Below, one piece after another: positions 44,574-52,491 of a DNA stretch of 64,000 nucleotides. The notes beneath the pieces are model-generated. The model worked only from the letters and a program-made list of their open reading frames with translations. It did no database searches and was not told the DNA's origin. Where the stretch lies: the NCBI GenBank assembly GCA_016716405.1, contig JADJWK010000002.1:248001-312000 (forward strand), read 5' to 3'. Positions within the stretch are counted from its first letter, which is position 1; every line of letters begins with the position of its first letter. Position numbers and translations under genes: made by a program. The stretch is from Candidatus Melainabacteria bacterium. Lineage in GTDB: Bacteria > Cyanobacteriota > Vampirovibrionia > Obscuribacterales > Obscuribacteraceae.

Positions 44574-44844
44574 CGTCGTTTAGTAAGGTCTGGGTGTGGC
44601 TTGCGAAAAATGCCTATAGCATCGCTCGTAGCGATATTAAGGACTTTCTGTGACAATTCCGTGGCACGAGCCGGCGAAAATTAGATTAAATCGGTAAAGA
44701 TGCAGAGGCGCGATTTCTCGCGCCTCCACCCCTCAAATAAATCTCTTTCTGCATAATAGGCAGAAGTTGTTATCGAGGCGTTAAACGGCCGCCCCGCCCG
44801 AAAAAATATCCCTTTCTCTTTCAAGTTCGCTCTCGACTTCTGTT
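44574..44844. other. 271-bp intergenic stretch with two hairpins
   Basis: Between the response regulator and a TPR gene, both on the minus strand. Perfect inverted repeats: GAGGCGCGA-TTTC-TCGCGCCTC at 44705-44726 and ATCGCT-CGT-AGCGAT at 44621-44635. The first has no adjacent U-run on the minus strand, so a classical terminator is uncertain. No gene seen. Confidence 0.45.
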
Positions 44845-45519
44845 TCAACCGAGCAGCAAATAGCCCTGGCGGTGCAGGGTCTTGATCAGAGTGTCGCCTT
44901 CAAAGCCCAGCTTATGCCGCAGCCGCCTGATGTGCACTCTCACCGTATCGGGTGATATCTCGGACTCGGATGACCAGACCCGCTCGAGGAGCGCCTCCTG
45001 GGAGAACACCTCGCCCGGGTGCCGCATGAGAAACTCCAGGAGGGCGAATTCTTTGGGAAGTAGCTGAATCTCGACTCCGTCCCTGCAAACTCTCTTGGCC
45101 GCCGGATCGAGCTCGATCCCCCGGAGCGCCAGGGTGGCTGCCGCCTGGCCACCGCGCCGGGATCTTCGCATCAAGGCTCGCAGGCGGGCGGATAGCTCTC
45201 GAGGGTGAAATGGCTTGGTCAGATAATCGTCGGCACCGGCATCGAGCCCGCGCTCTTTGTCGACAATCCGGTCGTTGCCGGTCAGCATGAGAACGCAGGC
45301 GTTCCCGCCCTTATTGCGATAGGCGGAACAGACCTCGATGCCGCTGATATCAGGAAGATTGATATCGAGAACCACCAGGTCGTAGTGGTAATTGCTCATC
45401 AGATCGAGACCCTCGGCGCCCTTGTGGACCATATCCACGATGTGCTGCTCGCCGGAGAGCCAGTCTCTAATACTGAAGGCGATCTCTTCGTCGTCCTCTA
45501 CCAGAAGTACTTTGGCCAT
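44845..45519 (-). CDS. OmpR/PhoB-family response regulator
   Basis: 224 aa. Receiver domain 1-120 with the acidic pair VEDDEE, phospho-acceptor Asp52 in VVLDINLPD, LTGND and the Lys in LTKPFHP. A winged-helix Trans_Reg_C domain follows (ALLEFLMRHPGEVFSQEAL, DTVRVHIRRLRHKLG, GYLLLG). It is divergent from the histidine kinase, 43 bp away, so they form a two-component pair with a shared control region. Its family typically binds 11-bp direct repeats, like the triplet at 13097-13129, but a link is only a guess. Confidence 0.93.
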   Translation of the reverse strand: MAKVLLVEDDEEIAFSIRDWLSGEQHIVDMVHKGAEGLDLMSNYHYDLVVLDINLPDISGIEVCSAYRNKGGNACVLMLTGNDRIVDKERGLDAGADDYLTKPFHPRELSARLRALMRRSRRGGQAAATLALRGIELDPAAKRVCRDGVEIQLLPKEFALLEFLMRHPGEVFSQEALLERVWSSESEISPDTVRVHIRRLRHKLGFEGDTLIKTLHRQGYLLLG

Positions 45520-45562
45520 TCTCTATAATAGTCCAGCGGTCGACACAACTTGATTATCATAG

Positions 45563-47035
45563 ATGCTCAACAACCTCAAGGTCTCACAAAAAGGTTTTCT
45601 ACTGGTCATCGTGCCTGTCCTGTTCGAGGTATGTTTCCTGGGGCTGGTCTTCTTCTTCCTTTCGCAGTCCGAGGCCGCCTTCGAGGAAGAGCTCGTATCC
45701 AAAGCCCTTATCGAAGAGGCAAACAGTGTCTCGACGAATATCTATAAAATCGGCAGTATGCTTGCCGCCAGCTATTTCGATCGAGATATGAGCCGTCTCA
45801 AGACGGTCTCGGCCTGCGCCGATAATCTCGGTCAGCAATACAAGCGTCTGCGCCAGCTCGCCGGAGGAAGAGGCAGCGTAATCGAGCGGGTCGATCGTAT
45901 CGAGCGGCACGGTCGCGAGATGACCGACATGTTCATGATGATGGGAATGGAAGGCGTGATGCGAGGCGGCGGCGTCGGCTCGCCGGACTTCTATCGGAAA
46001 TTCGCCGAGACCTCATATCAGCCGATCTTGAGCGAAGTGCAGCTCCTTATCGCCAGCGAGAAGGAGGTTCTCGATAGAAAATCCGCAGAGACACGCCGTT
46101 TCAATTCCTATGCCAGGACCAGTCTGATTACGGCGCTCATCTTCAGCATCTTCCTCACCATGTCATTGAGTCGCGCATTCAGCCGGAGCATCGTCAGACG
46201 ATTGAATGTCATCGGGGACAACGTCAGACGGTTCGCCGCCAGAGAGCCCCTGCGGGAGCCGGTCTCTGGTACCGACGAGATCTGTTTTCTGGATCAATCT
46301 TTTCGAGAAATGTCCGACGAGATAATCAAAGCGCAGAACAGCAAAGCCGAGTTTCTCTCGATGATCAGTCACGATCTGAGGTCGCCCCTTGCGGCGCTTC
46401 AGGGAACCCTGGCGGTGGCAGGCACCGGAAGCTATGGAGAGCTCAACGAATACGGCGCCAGGCGCCTGGCGAACGCCGAGCGCAATGTCGAGCGCCTGAT
46501 CAAATTGATCAACGATCTGCTCACCATCGAGCGTCTCGATAGCGAGGACTTCAAGCTCTCCATGGTGGACGATAATGTCTATGATATCGTTGCCGGTGCC
46601 ATAGACTCTGTGTCGCCAAGTGCCGAAGCAAAGAGAGTCAAGCTGGTGAACCGGAGCCAGGAGTGTCCGGTTGTCTGCGATTCTCAACGCATCGAGCAGG
46701 TCCTGGTCAATCTGATTGGCAATGCCGTGAAGTTCGCCCCGGAGAATTCGGAAGTGATTGTGAGTTCCACTTTCTCTGATCCGGATAAAGAAGTCTCCAT
46801 TACTGTTTCCGATCAGGGACCGGGAATTCCTGCCGAGCGCCTGGGCGAGCTGTTTCAGCGGTACAAGCAAATCGAGCAAGCCGACGGGAGCGAGAAGAAA
46901 GCCGGTTACGGGCTCGGTCTGGCCATCTGCAAGAAGCTCGTGGAAGCCCACGGCGGGCGGATCTCTGTCGAGAGCGTGGAAGGAGAGGGGGCGACTTTCG
47001 CCTTCACCCTGCCCCTGGGCGGCTCACAAAGCTGA
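45563..47035 (+). CDS. Membrane sensor histidine kinase
   Basis: 490 aa. Two membrane helices (about residues 10-32 and 190-207) flank a helical extracytoplasmic sensor region. A HAMP linker follows, then HisKA with His270 in MISHDLRSPLAAL and a HATPase domain with NLIGNAVKFAP (N box), VSDQGPGIPAERL (G1) and AGYGLGLAICKKLVEAHGG (G2). It should phosphorylate the divergent OmpR-type regulator. The sensor domain contains a Met/Gly-rich stretch (DMFMMMGMEGVMRGGG) that could bind a metal, an idea only. A terminator follows. Confidence 0.93.
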   Translation: MLNNLKVSQKGFLLVIVPVLFEVCFLGLVFFFLSQSEAAFEEELVSKALIEEANSVSTNIYKIGSMLAASYFDRDMSRLKTVSACADNLGQQYKRLRQLAGGRGSVIERVDRIERHGREMTDMFMMMGMEGVMRGGGVGSPDFYRKFAETSYQPILSEVQLLIASEKEVLDRKSAETRRFNSYARTSLITALIFSIFLTMSLSRAFSRSIVRRLNVIGDNVRRFAAREPLREPVSGTDEICFLDQSFREMSDEIIKAQNSKAEFLSMISHDLRSPLAALQGTLAVAGTGSYGELNEYGARRLANAERNVERLIKLINDLLTIERLDSEDFKLSMVDDNVYDIVAGAIDSVSPSAEAKRVKLVNRSQECPVVCDSQRIEQVLVNLIGNAVKFAPENSEVIVSSTFSDPDKEVSITVSDQGPGIPAERLGELFQRYKQIEQADGSEKKAGYGLGLAICKKLVEAHGGRISVESVEGEGATFAFTLPLGGSQS

Positions 47036-47046
47036 TTGGATCCAAT

Positions 47047-47080
47047 GCCCGGCTTGTGCCGGGCTGGGTATTTCTTTTTT
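47047..47080 (+). terminator. Rho-independent terminator after the histidine kinase gene
   Basis: GCCCGGC-TTGT-GCCGGGC stem followed by a T-rich tail ending in TTTCTTTTTT, 11 bp past the stop. Confidence 0.88.
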
Positions 47081-47124
47081 GATTACGAGTCACGAGTCAT
47101 GTGGCCCGTGCTCGATAATGGAGA

Positions 47125-50100
47125 CTACTGCTCCTCCCGCATGTAATTTCGCTGGGCCAGAGCCTTGAGATTGTCCGGAGCCTTCTCGAAACTCAGGCGT
47201 GCCGGCTCGTATCCGAGCCTGGCGGCTTTCAGATAAAGAAGCAGGGATCTGTCCCGGTCTTTTTCTATGCCTCGACCGTGCTCATAGCATAGACCCAGCC
47301 AGTGGTGCGCCTCTTTCTGCCCGCGAGCGCTCAGGTCTTTGAAAAGCTCGACAAGACGTTTCATCCGCCCTGCAAAGCCGTCTTCGGACCAGAAATTGTC
47401 CTGGGGAAAGGCCTTTTCGGCGGATGCTTCGAGGAGCGCTTTCGCTCTGGGCCGGTCGGGCTGGCAGCCCTCACCCTCGATGAGACTGAGGGCCAGGTTC
47501 CACTGGGCGAAAGGCTCGCCGCTGGCTGCCGCCATCTCGAGCAGTTCGAAGCCTCGCTGTGCCGAGCCGCTACCGGAATCACCGGCAGAAGCGCTCAACA
47601 GGGCCACCCCCATGATCGCCCGGGCCGGAGGATCTTCCAGTGCCACGGCGCGCTCCAGAGTCTTGATGGCTTTCTCTTTGTTCTTCTCGAACATGATGCC
47701 CCGGTTCTCCAGAGCCGAAAGAAGACGCAGAGCCTCGCAGGACCCGTCGTCGGCGGCCAGATGAAGCCATTTGAGAGCCTCCTGGCGGTCTGTGGCATAC
47801 TGCTCGTCGTCGAAGTCGTCTATATAAGCCGGATCGAGATCCGGCTCCAGTGGGTCCGACCACCAGCGGATCACGCCCAGCCGGTCGCGCTTCTGGAGAT
47901 TTTTCATGACCATGAAGCGTCCCAGCAGGAAGCGACACTCTCTGTCCCCGAACTCCGCGCCTCGTCTGTACCAGCGCATGCATTCCCTGAGATCGCGACC
48001 TTCCGGATTGTTGCTCTTGTAATAGGCCGCAAGGGCGATCATGGCCCGGGTGTCCCTGCGGTTGGCGACGATGAGGAGCCAGCCCAGACCACGCTCCGGG
48101 TAGATACCGGCTTCGAAGCAGGCTCGCAGGCAGCCGATGATATGAGATTCGACGAGCTCCGAGCCATTGTCGAAGGCCCTCATATAGAGATCCAGGGCTT
48201 TGCCCGGATCGAGCGGCACTCCCAGACCATTCTCATAGCACTTGCCCATGAGAAGCAGTGCCATCTCCTCGCCCCTTTCGGCGCAGAGCTTGAGGTCGGC
48301 GACCAGATCACGCAGGGCGAGCCCGCTGCCTCCGGAGACTATTCGACTCAAGCCGCTTTCAAGACGGGATTGCTCCACTGATCCCATGAAGCCGGAAGAC
48401 CCTGCCTCCGCCAGCCAGGATCTGGCGCTTTCGTTGTCTATTGATTGGAGCAGCCGGTCCTGATTGATATTGTTTAGGGTATCGAGGGCGAGCTGATTGC
48501 CGGTCTCTGAGGCTTTCGCGAGCCACATCCTGGCTTCGCCGGCGCTCTTCTCGACGCCCTCGCCATACATGTGGCAGAGACCGAGCTCGTAGCAGGCCGA
48601 CGGGTGGCCGAGCTCCGCTGCCGCACGATAATGGCTGGCGGCTCTGTCATAGCTCTGTTTGACGCCGTCACCGTTGAAATAGCAGATGCCCAGAATATAG
48701 TGGGCACCGTCGTTCTCCGGATTGATTCTGATTGCGGTCTCGAGCCAGCGCACTGCTTCAGGATGATTCGGCTCGCAACCGATGCCATAATAGAGGCACC
48801 GCGCATAATTGCTGGCTCCGAGGCTCAGGCCGCAATCGGCAGCCTTCCTGTACCATTCGAGCATCTCGGGGAGATTCTCCTCCACTCCCCGCCCGCCTTC
48901 CAGGATACAGCCGAGGTTGACCATGGCGGATCCGATTCCCTGACCCGCGGCTTTTCGATACCAGTGCATGGCGCGGACCGGGTCCTCGGCCAGGTAGTCT
49001 CCGATGTCGTAGCAGGTGGCCAGCTCGTACTGCGCCTCGGCGTGACCGGCCTCTGCTGCCTTGCGCAGCCAGTAGAGGAAATCTTCGTGATCCGGAGCCT
49101 CCAGATCCCCGTCTCTGTAGGCCATAGCCAGGTGAAACTGGGCGCTCAGGTTGCCGCTCCGGGCCGCCTCGATTGTTGTCTCGTGGGAGTCTTTGCTGAA
49201 GTCGTGGCTGAAGTCACTGGCGAATTGCCCGGCGATTATTGTACCGATACCGGTACCGGCTGCTGCCGACTGAGACCAGCAGGACACGAGGGCTTCCTCG
49301 AGCCCGGCTCGCAGCTCCATGGCATTCTGGTAACGGTCACCGGGAGCTTTCTGCAAGCATTTGTAGAGACATTGCTTGAGATTATCCGGCAGTATCAAAT
49401 GTGGTGCCACTTCCTCGACTGGCCGGGGCGGCTCATTGACATGGCAGTTCATGGCCTCGAAAGTGCTCTGCGCCTTGAAAGGCATGAAACCTGTCAGGGC
49501 GCGGAACATCAGGATTCCCAGAGAATAGATGTCGGTGCGCCCGTCCACTGGATTGCCCAGACATTGCTCCGGGCTCATATAAGCCGGGGTGCCGAGGACG
49601 TTCCCTTGAGAGGTGAGATTGCTGTCGTCCTGGCAGAATGACCTGGCCAGCCCGAAATCAACGAGCTTGATCTGGCTGTTGCCGTTCTCGTCCCGGGCGA
49701 TCATGACATTGGATGGTTTCAGGTCCCGGTGCATGACGGAGCGCTCGTGGGCATAAGCAAGAGCATTGGTTATGCAGAGAAAGAGAGGAATCGCTCCTGC
49801 CGGCTCCAGACGCCCGCTCGTCTGGATCATGGTCTCGAGATTCTCGCCCAGGACCAGCTCCATGACCAGAAACGCAAAGCCTTCCTCAGCCACGCCGAAG
49901 TCGAAGACGGAGACTATGTTCTCGTGCTGAAGACCGGCAGATACCCTTGCCTCGCGCTCGAAGCGCGCCAGGTTATCCGCCTCTAAGGCATGCTTCTCGA
50001 ACAGTATCTTGAGAGCGCAGAGGCGATCCAGGTGTTTCTGCCTGGCTTTGTATACGGTGCCGATACCGCCGCGCCCGAGAACCGAGAGCACTTCGTAGCG

Positions 50101-50139
50101 CCCGGAGATTTCCCTGCCGATCATGGTATCAATGGACAA
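47125..50139 (-). CDS. Ser/Thr protein kinase with C-terminal Sel1 repeats
   Basis: 1004 aa from TTG 50139, with GGGAGGAG ending 5 nt upstream. Complete kinase at about 15-285: GRGGIG, Lys44, HRDLKPSN (Asp139), DFG (Asp161), GTPAYMSPEQ. From about residue 325 to the end runs a long array of Sel1-type repeats (AQFHLAMAYRDGD, AQYELATCYDIGD, AHYILGICYFNGDG and more). No TM helix, so cytosolic. The repeats probably dock substrates. It is unlike the two LRR receptor kinases in lacking the zinc ribbons and TM helix. Confidence 0.92.
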   Translation of the reverse strand: MSIDTMIGREISGRYEVLSVLGRGGIGTVYKARQKHLDRLCALKILFEKHALEADNLARFEREARVSAGLQHENIVSVFDFGVAEEGFAFLVMELVLGENLETMIQTSGRLEPAGAIPLFLCITNALAYAHERSVMHRDLKPSNVMIARDENGNSQIKLVDFGLARSFCQDDSNLTSQGNVLGTPAYMSPEQCLGNPVDGRTDIYSLGILMFRALTGFMPFKAQSTFEAMNCHVNEPPRPVEEVAPHLILPDNLKQCLYKCLQKAPGDRYQNAMELRAGLEEALVSCWSQSAAAGTGIGTIIAGQFASDFSHDFSKDSHETTIEAARSGNLSAQFHLAMAYRDGDLEAPDHEDFLYWLRKAAEAGHAEAQYELATCYDIGDYLAEDPVRAMHWYRKAAGQGIGSAMVNLGCILEGGRGVEENLPEMLEWYRKAADCGLSLGASNYARCLYYGIGCEPNHPEAVRWLETAIRINPENDGAHYILGICYFNGDGVKQSYDRAASHYRAAAELGHPSACYELGLCHMYGEGVEKSAGEARMWLAKASETGNQLALDTLNNINQDRLLQSIDNESARSWLAEAGSSGFMGSVEQSRLESGLSRIVSGGSGLALRDLVADLKLCAERGEEMALLLMGKCYENGLGVPLDPGKALDLYMRAFDNGSELVESHIIGCLRACFEAGIYPERGLGWLLIVANRRDTRAMIALAAYYKSNNPEGRDLRECMRWYRRGAEFGDRECRFLLGRFMVMKNLQKRDRLGVIRWWSDPLEPDLDPAYIDDFDDEQYATDRQEALKWLHLAADDGSCEALRLLSALENRGIMFEKNKEKAIKTLERAVALEDPPARAIMGVALLSASAGDSGSGSAQRGFELLEMAAASGEPFAQWNLALSLIEGEGCQPDRPRAKALLEASAEKAFPQDNFWSEDGFAGRMKRLVELFKDLSARGQKEAHHWLGLCYEHGRGIEKDRDRSLLLYLKAARLGYEPARLSFEKAPDNLKALAQRNYMREEQ

Positions 50140-50195
50140 GTACGCTCCTCCCGTATGGTGAGATTCACCCTCCGGCAGACCCGTTTAAACATTAA

Positions 50196-51590
50196 CTAAA
50201 CAGCCTGGGTGACGGCCAGGCGCGGGTCGAAGTGGCGGGCGCGCTTCTCGGCGAAATCGCGCGCTTCGCCCGCGGCATAGAGGGAGCCCGTGACAAGGAT
50301 GAGGTCCTCTTCGCCGGCGATGCTCATGGCTATCTCGAGAGCCTCTTCGACGGTGGCGGCGATAGTGGTGCCCGGCGCCAGTCCGGCTTGATCGACGAGG
50401 TCGCGAGCTTCCATGGCTTTGCAGTTCCGGGTGCGGGTGGCGATCACGGTGCGTCCGGTGCCGGGTCCGAGCTTGTCGGCTATGGCTCTGACGTTCTTGT
50501 CCTTGTTAGCCGCCAGGACTATCACGGCACGTCTGCCGGGGTAAAGGCGCTCGAGGGCGGCCCAGAGGACCTCCGCCGACTCGTCATTATGGGCGCCGTC
50601 CGCGAGAATCAGCGGTTTCGAGCTCAAGAGCTCCAGGCGACCGGGCAGCCAGGCCCGATCGATACCGTGTTTCAGTTGCTCCCGGTCGAATTTCCGTCCG
50701 AGGTCGATCTCGAGGCTCTCCATGGCGGCCAGGGCGGTCATGGCATTGAGCACCTGGTGCTCGCCAAGGAGGGTCGAAGTGTAGGTGTCGCGTCCGGATG
50801 GTCCTTCGATGACAAAGCTCTGCTTGCCGTCACGGACCTCGAGCAGTCTGCCCCGATATTCACTGGCGACATCGACACAGGGGCAGCCCAGCTCCCGGGC
50901 TTTTCTGATTATTGCCGGAGCGGCCTCGGGGCTCTTTTGCGGTCCGATCACGACTCGGCAACCGGGCAGTATAATCCCTGCTTTGTTCTCGGCAATCTCG
51001 GCGATGGTGCTGCCGAGAACACCCGGGTGCTCCATGCTCACCGGGGTGAAAACAGCGATGTCCTTGCGGTCGAAAATATTGGTGGCGTCATTGAGCCCGC
51101 CCATGCCGACTTCTACTACCTGGAAGGCGACGGGCTCCGAAGCTGTGCGGGTGAGCTGGAAAAACAGGGCGATCAGGGACTGGAAGAAAGACACCGGTCC
51201 ATGGGGCCCCCGGTGATGGGCGTCCAGATACGGCTTGATCTCGAAGACTGCCCGGGCGAAATCTTCCTCGCTTGCCTGTCGGCCCGAAAGGACCATGCGC
51301 TCGGTGTATTTCTGGATATGCGGGCTGGTGAAAAGAGACGTCGGACCGGCTGCGGTGTCGAGCATGGAGGCGATCATGGTTGACGTGCTTCCCTTGCCCT
51401 TGGAGCCAGTGACATGAATCGTGGCCCGGCCATCCTGTGGCTGGCCGAGGCTGGCAAGCAGGATTCTGGTCCTCTCCACTGACATTGCCTGGGAAGCAGG
51501 CGTGGTGGCGGGACCCTGATCCAGGTCTATGAAGCTGTTGAGATAAGATACCGCTTCCTGGTAGCTCATTGAGCCTAGAGGCTTCTCCAT
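50196..51590 (-). CDS. folC: Folylpolyglutamate synthase / dihydrofolate synthase
   Basis: 464 aa from ATG 51590; TTG 51608 and ATG 51569 are also possible, and none has a strong ribosome site. P-loop GSKGKGSTSTM, then SPHIQKYTERM, VVEVGMGGLNDATN, TPVSMEHPGVLG and a C-terminal LADGAHNDES. FolC adds glutamates to folates, and in many bacteria makes dihydrofolate. Cytosolic. It lies 57 bp upstream of the kinase-Sel1 gene on the same strand; a functional link is not evident. Confidence 0.93.
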   Translation of the reverse strand: MEKPLGSMSYQEAVSYLNSFIDLDQGPATTPASQAMSVERTRILLASLGQPQDGRATIHVTGSKGKGSTSTMIASMLDTAAGPTSLFTSPHIQKYTERMVLSGRQASEEDFARAVFEIKPYLDAHHRGPHGPVSFFQSLIALFFQLTRTASEPVAFQVVEVGMGGLNDATNIFDRKDIAVFTPVSMEHPGVLGSTIAEIAENKAGIILPGCRVVIGPQKSPEAAPAIIRKARELGCPCVDVASEYRGRLLEVRDGKQSFVIEGPSGRDTYTSTLLGEHQVLNAMTALAAMESLEIDLGRKFDREQLKHGIDRAWLPGRLELLSSKPLILADGAHNDESAEVLWAALERLYPGRRAVIVLAANKDKNVRAIADKLGPGTGRTVIATRTRNCKAMEARDLVDQAGLAPGTTIAATVEEALEIAMSIAGEEDLILVTGSLYAAGEARDFAEKRARHFDPRLAVTQAV

Positions 51591-51729
51591 AGCGAGCTGA
51601 GCAGACAATTATCGGGTCGGAACGGAGGGGCTGTCAATATGGTTCTATCCTTCAGCTTAAAAATCGGCGCATTAATCTGGCGTCTTCGTGGAATGTTGTA
51701 GATGGTCGGAGAAATGAGGCCCGGGCACC

Positions 51730-52101
51730 TTGCACGTTGCATTTAATCTTCCTCTGTTCATCTATTACGGGGTTATCCTCGCAGGCTGGCTGGTAAGTGC
51801 AGGCGGTTGCCTCTTTTTCATTCGCAGGGCGGCGGCGAGGGTGCCATTCTGGCTGATCAGCCTCGCCGTCGTCGGTACTGCGCTTCTGGCTGGCGTTTTC
51901 TGGAGCCGGGGTTGCGCACCCCTGGTCTACCTGGGGATCACTGTCACACCCCCGCTGTTCTTTTATGCGCACACTCTCCTGTCCAGAGACAGCACCAGGC
52001 GCTCGGCGCTTCTGGTCGGCCTCTTCCCCACGGCTCTCCTGAGCACTTTGATGATATCGCTCCTGGCGGTGTGCTGGATCGAGCATTTCGTCCATCCGTA
52101 G
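51730..52101 (+). CDS. Small four-helix membrane protein, unknown function
   Basis: 123 aa from TTG 51730 (GAGG about 10 nt upstream). Hydrophobicity shows four membrane helices: LFIYYGVILAGWLVSAGG, FWLISLAVVGTALLAG, LVYLGITVTPPLFFYA, and ALLSTLMISLLAVCW. Short basic loops (RRAAAR, DSTRR) fit a normal membrane topology. No family recognised. A terminator-like hairpin follows at 52158-52204. Antisense frames over this stretch lack support. Confidence 0.6.
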   Translation: MHVAFNLPLFIYYGVILAGWLVSAGGCLFFIRRAAARVPFWLISLAVVGTALLAGVFWSRGCAPLVYLGITVTPPLFFYAHTLLSRDSTRRSALLVGLFPTALLSTLMISLLAVCWIEHFVHP

Positions 52102-52157
52102 AGAAAAAACGGGCCTCGCTCTCGAGCTTCCCTGCTATGTGGTTCTTGCCAGCAAGG

Positions 52158-52204
52158 AACAAAAACATCTGCTCTACTGTCTTCTAGAGCATAGTTTTGT
52201 TTTG
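52158..52204 (+). terminator. Terminator-like hairpin
   Basis: AACAAAA...TGCTCTA and TAGAGCA...TTTTGTT form a long stem with a short mismatch, followed by more T. The A-run on one side and T-run on the other allow it to act on both strands. Confidence 0.6.
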
Positions 52205-52260
52205 CCCGAGCCATGCTCAGCGCCTGAAGCGTTTGAACGGCGCGGCTGGAGGACTGTGCC

Positions 52261-52491
52261 ATGAAAGACTTTAACGATTTTGATTTGATCGATTTTCAGA
52301 GAAGAGCCCGCAATACTTCTTGCCCGCGAAAGCTCTTCGGTCTCTGGGACCAGGTTTGCACTCTCTATGAGCGGGGACAGATAAGCGCTTATGAGTGGAA
52401 CGAGATGAAAGATATTCTGAAGCCTTCGATAAGCAGAGCGTCCCTGGTGGCAATGATGGTGGACGATTCATTCGAGCGTAAAACTGCCTAG
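52261..52491 (+). CDS. Small hypothetical protein (76 aa)
   Basis: GGAGGA lies 7 nt before the ATG. Soluble, mostly helical by composition, with LFGLWDQVCTLYERGQIS and EWNEMKDIL. The LWDQV phrase resembles a TPR-like segment seen in the 43881 protein (LWDQVLAMI). No known domain. Its stop overlaps that of the convergent receptor kinase by 3-4 bp. The clear ribosome site makes it a likely real gene. Confidence 0.7.
   Translation: MKDFNDFDLIDFQRRARNTSCPRKLFGLWDQVCTLYERGQISAYEWNEMKDILKPSISRASLVAMMVDDSFERKTA

Noticed and set aside
44705..44726. Classical terminator of the response-regulator gene
   Set aside because: The stem is perfect but there is no U-run on the minus strand; kept only as a hairpin.
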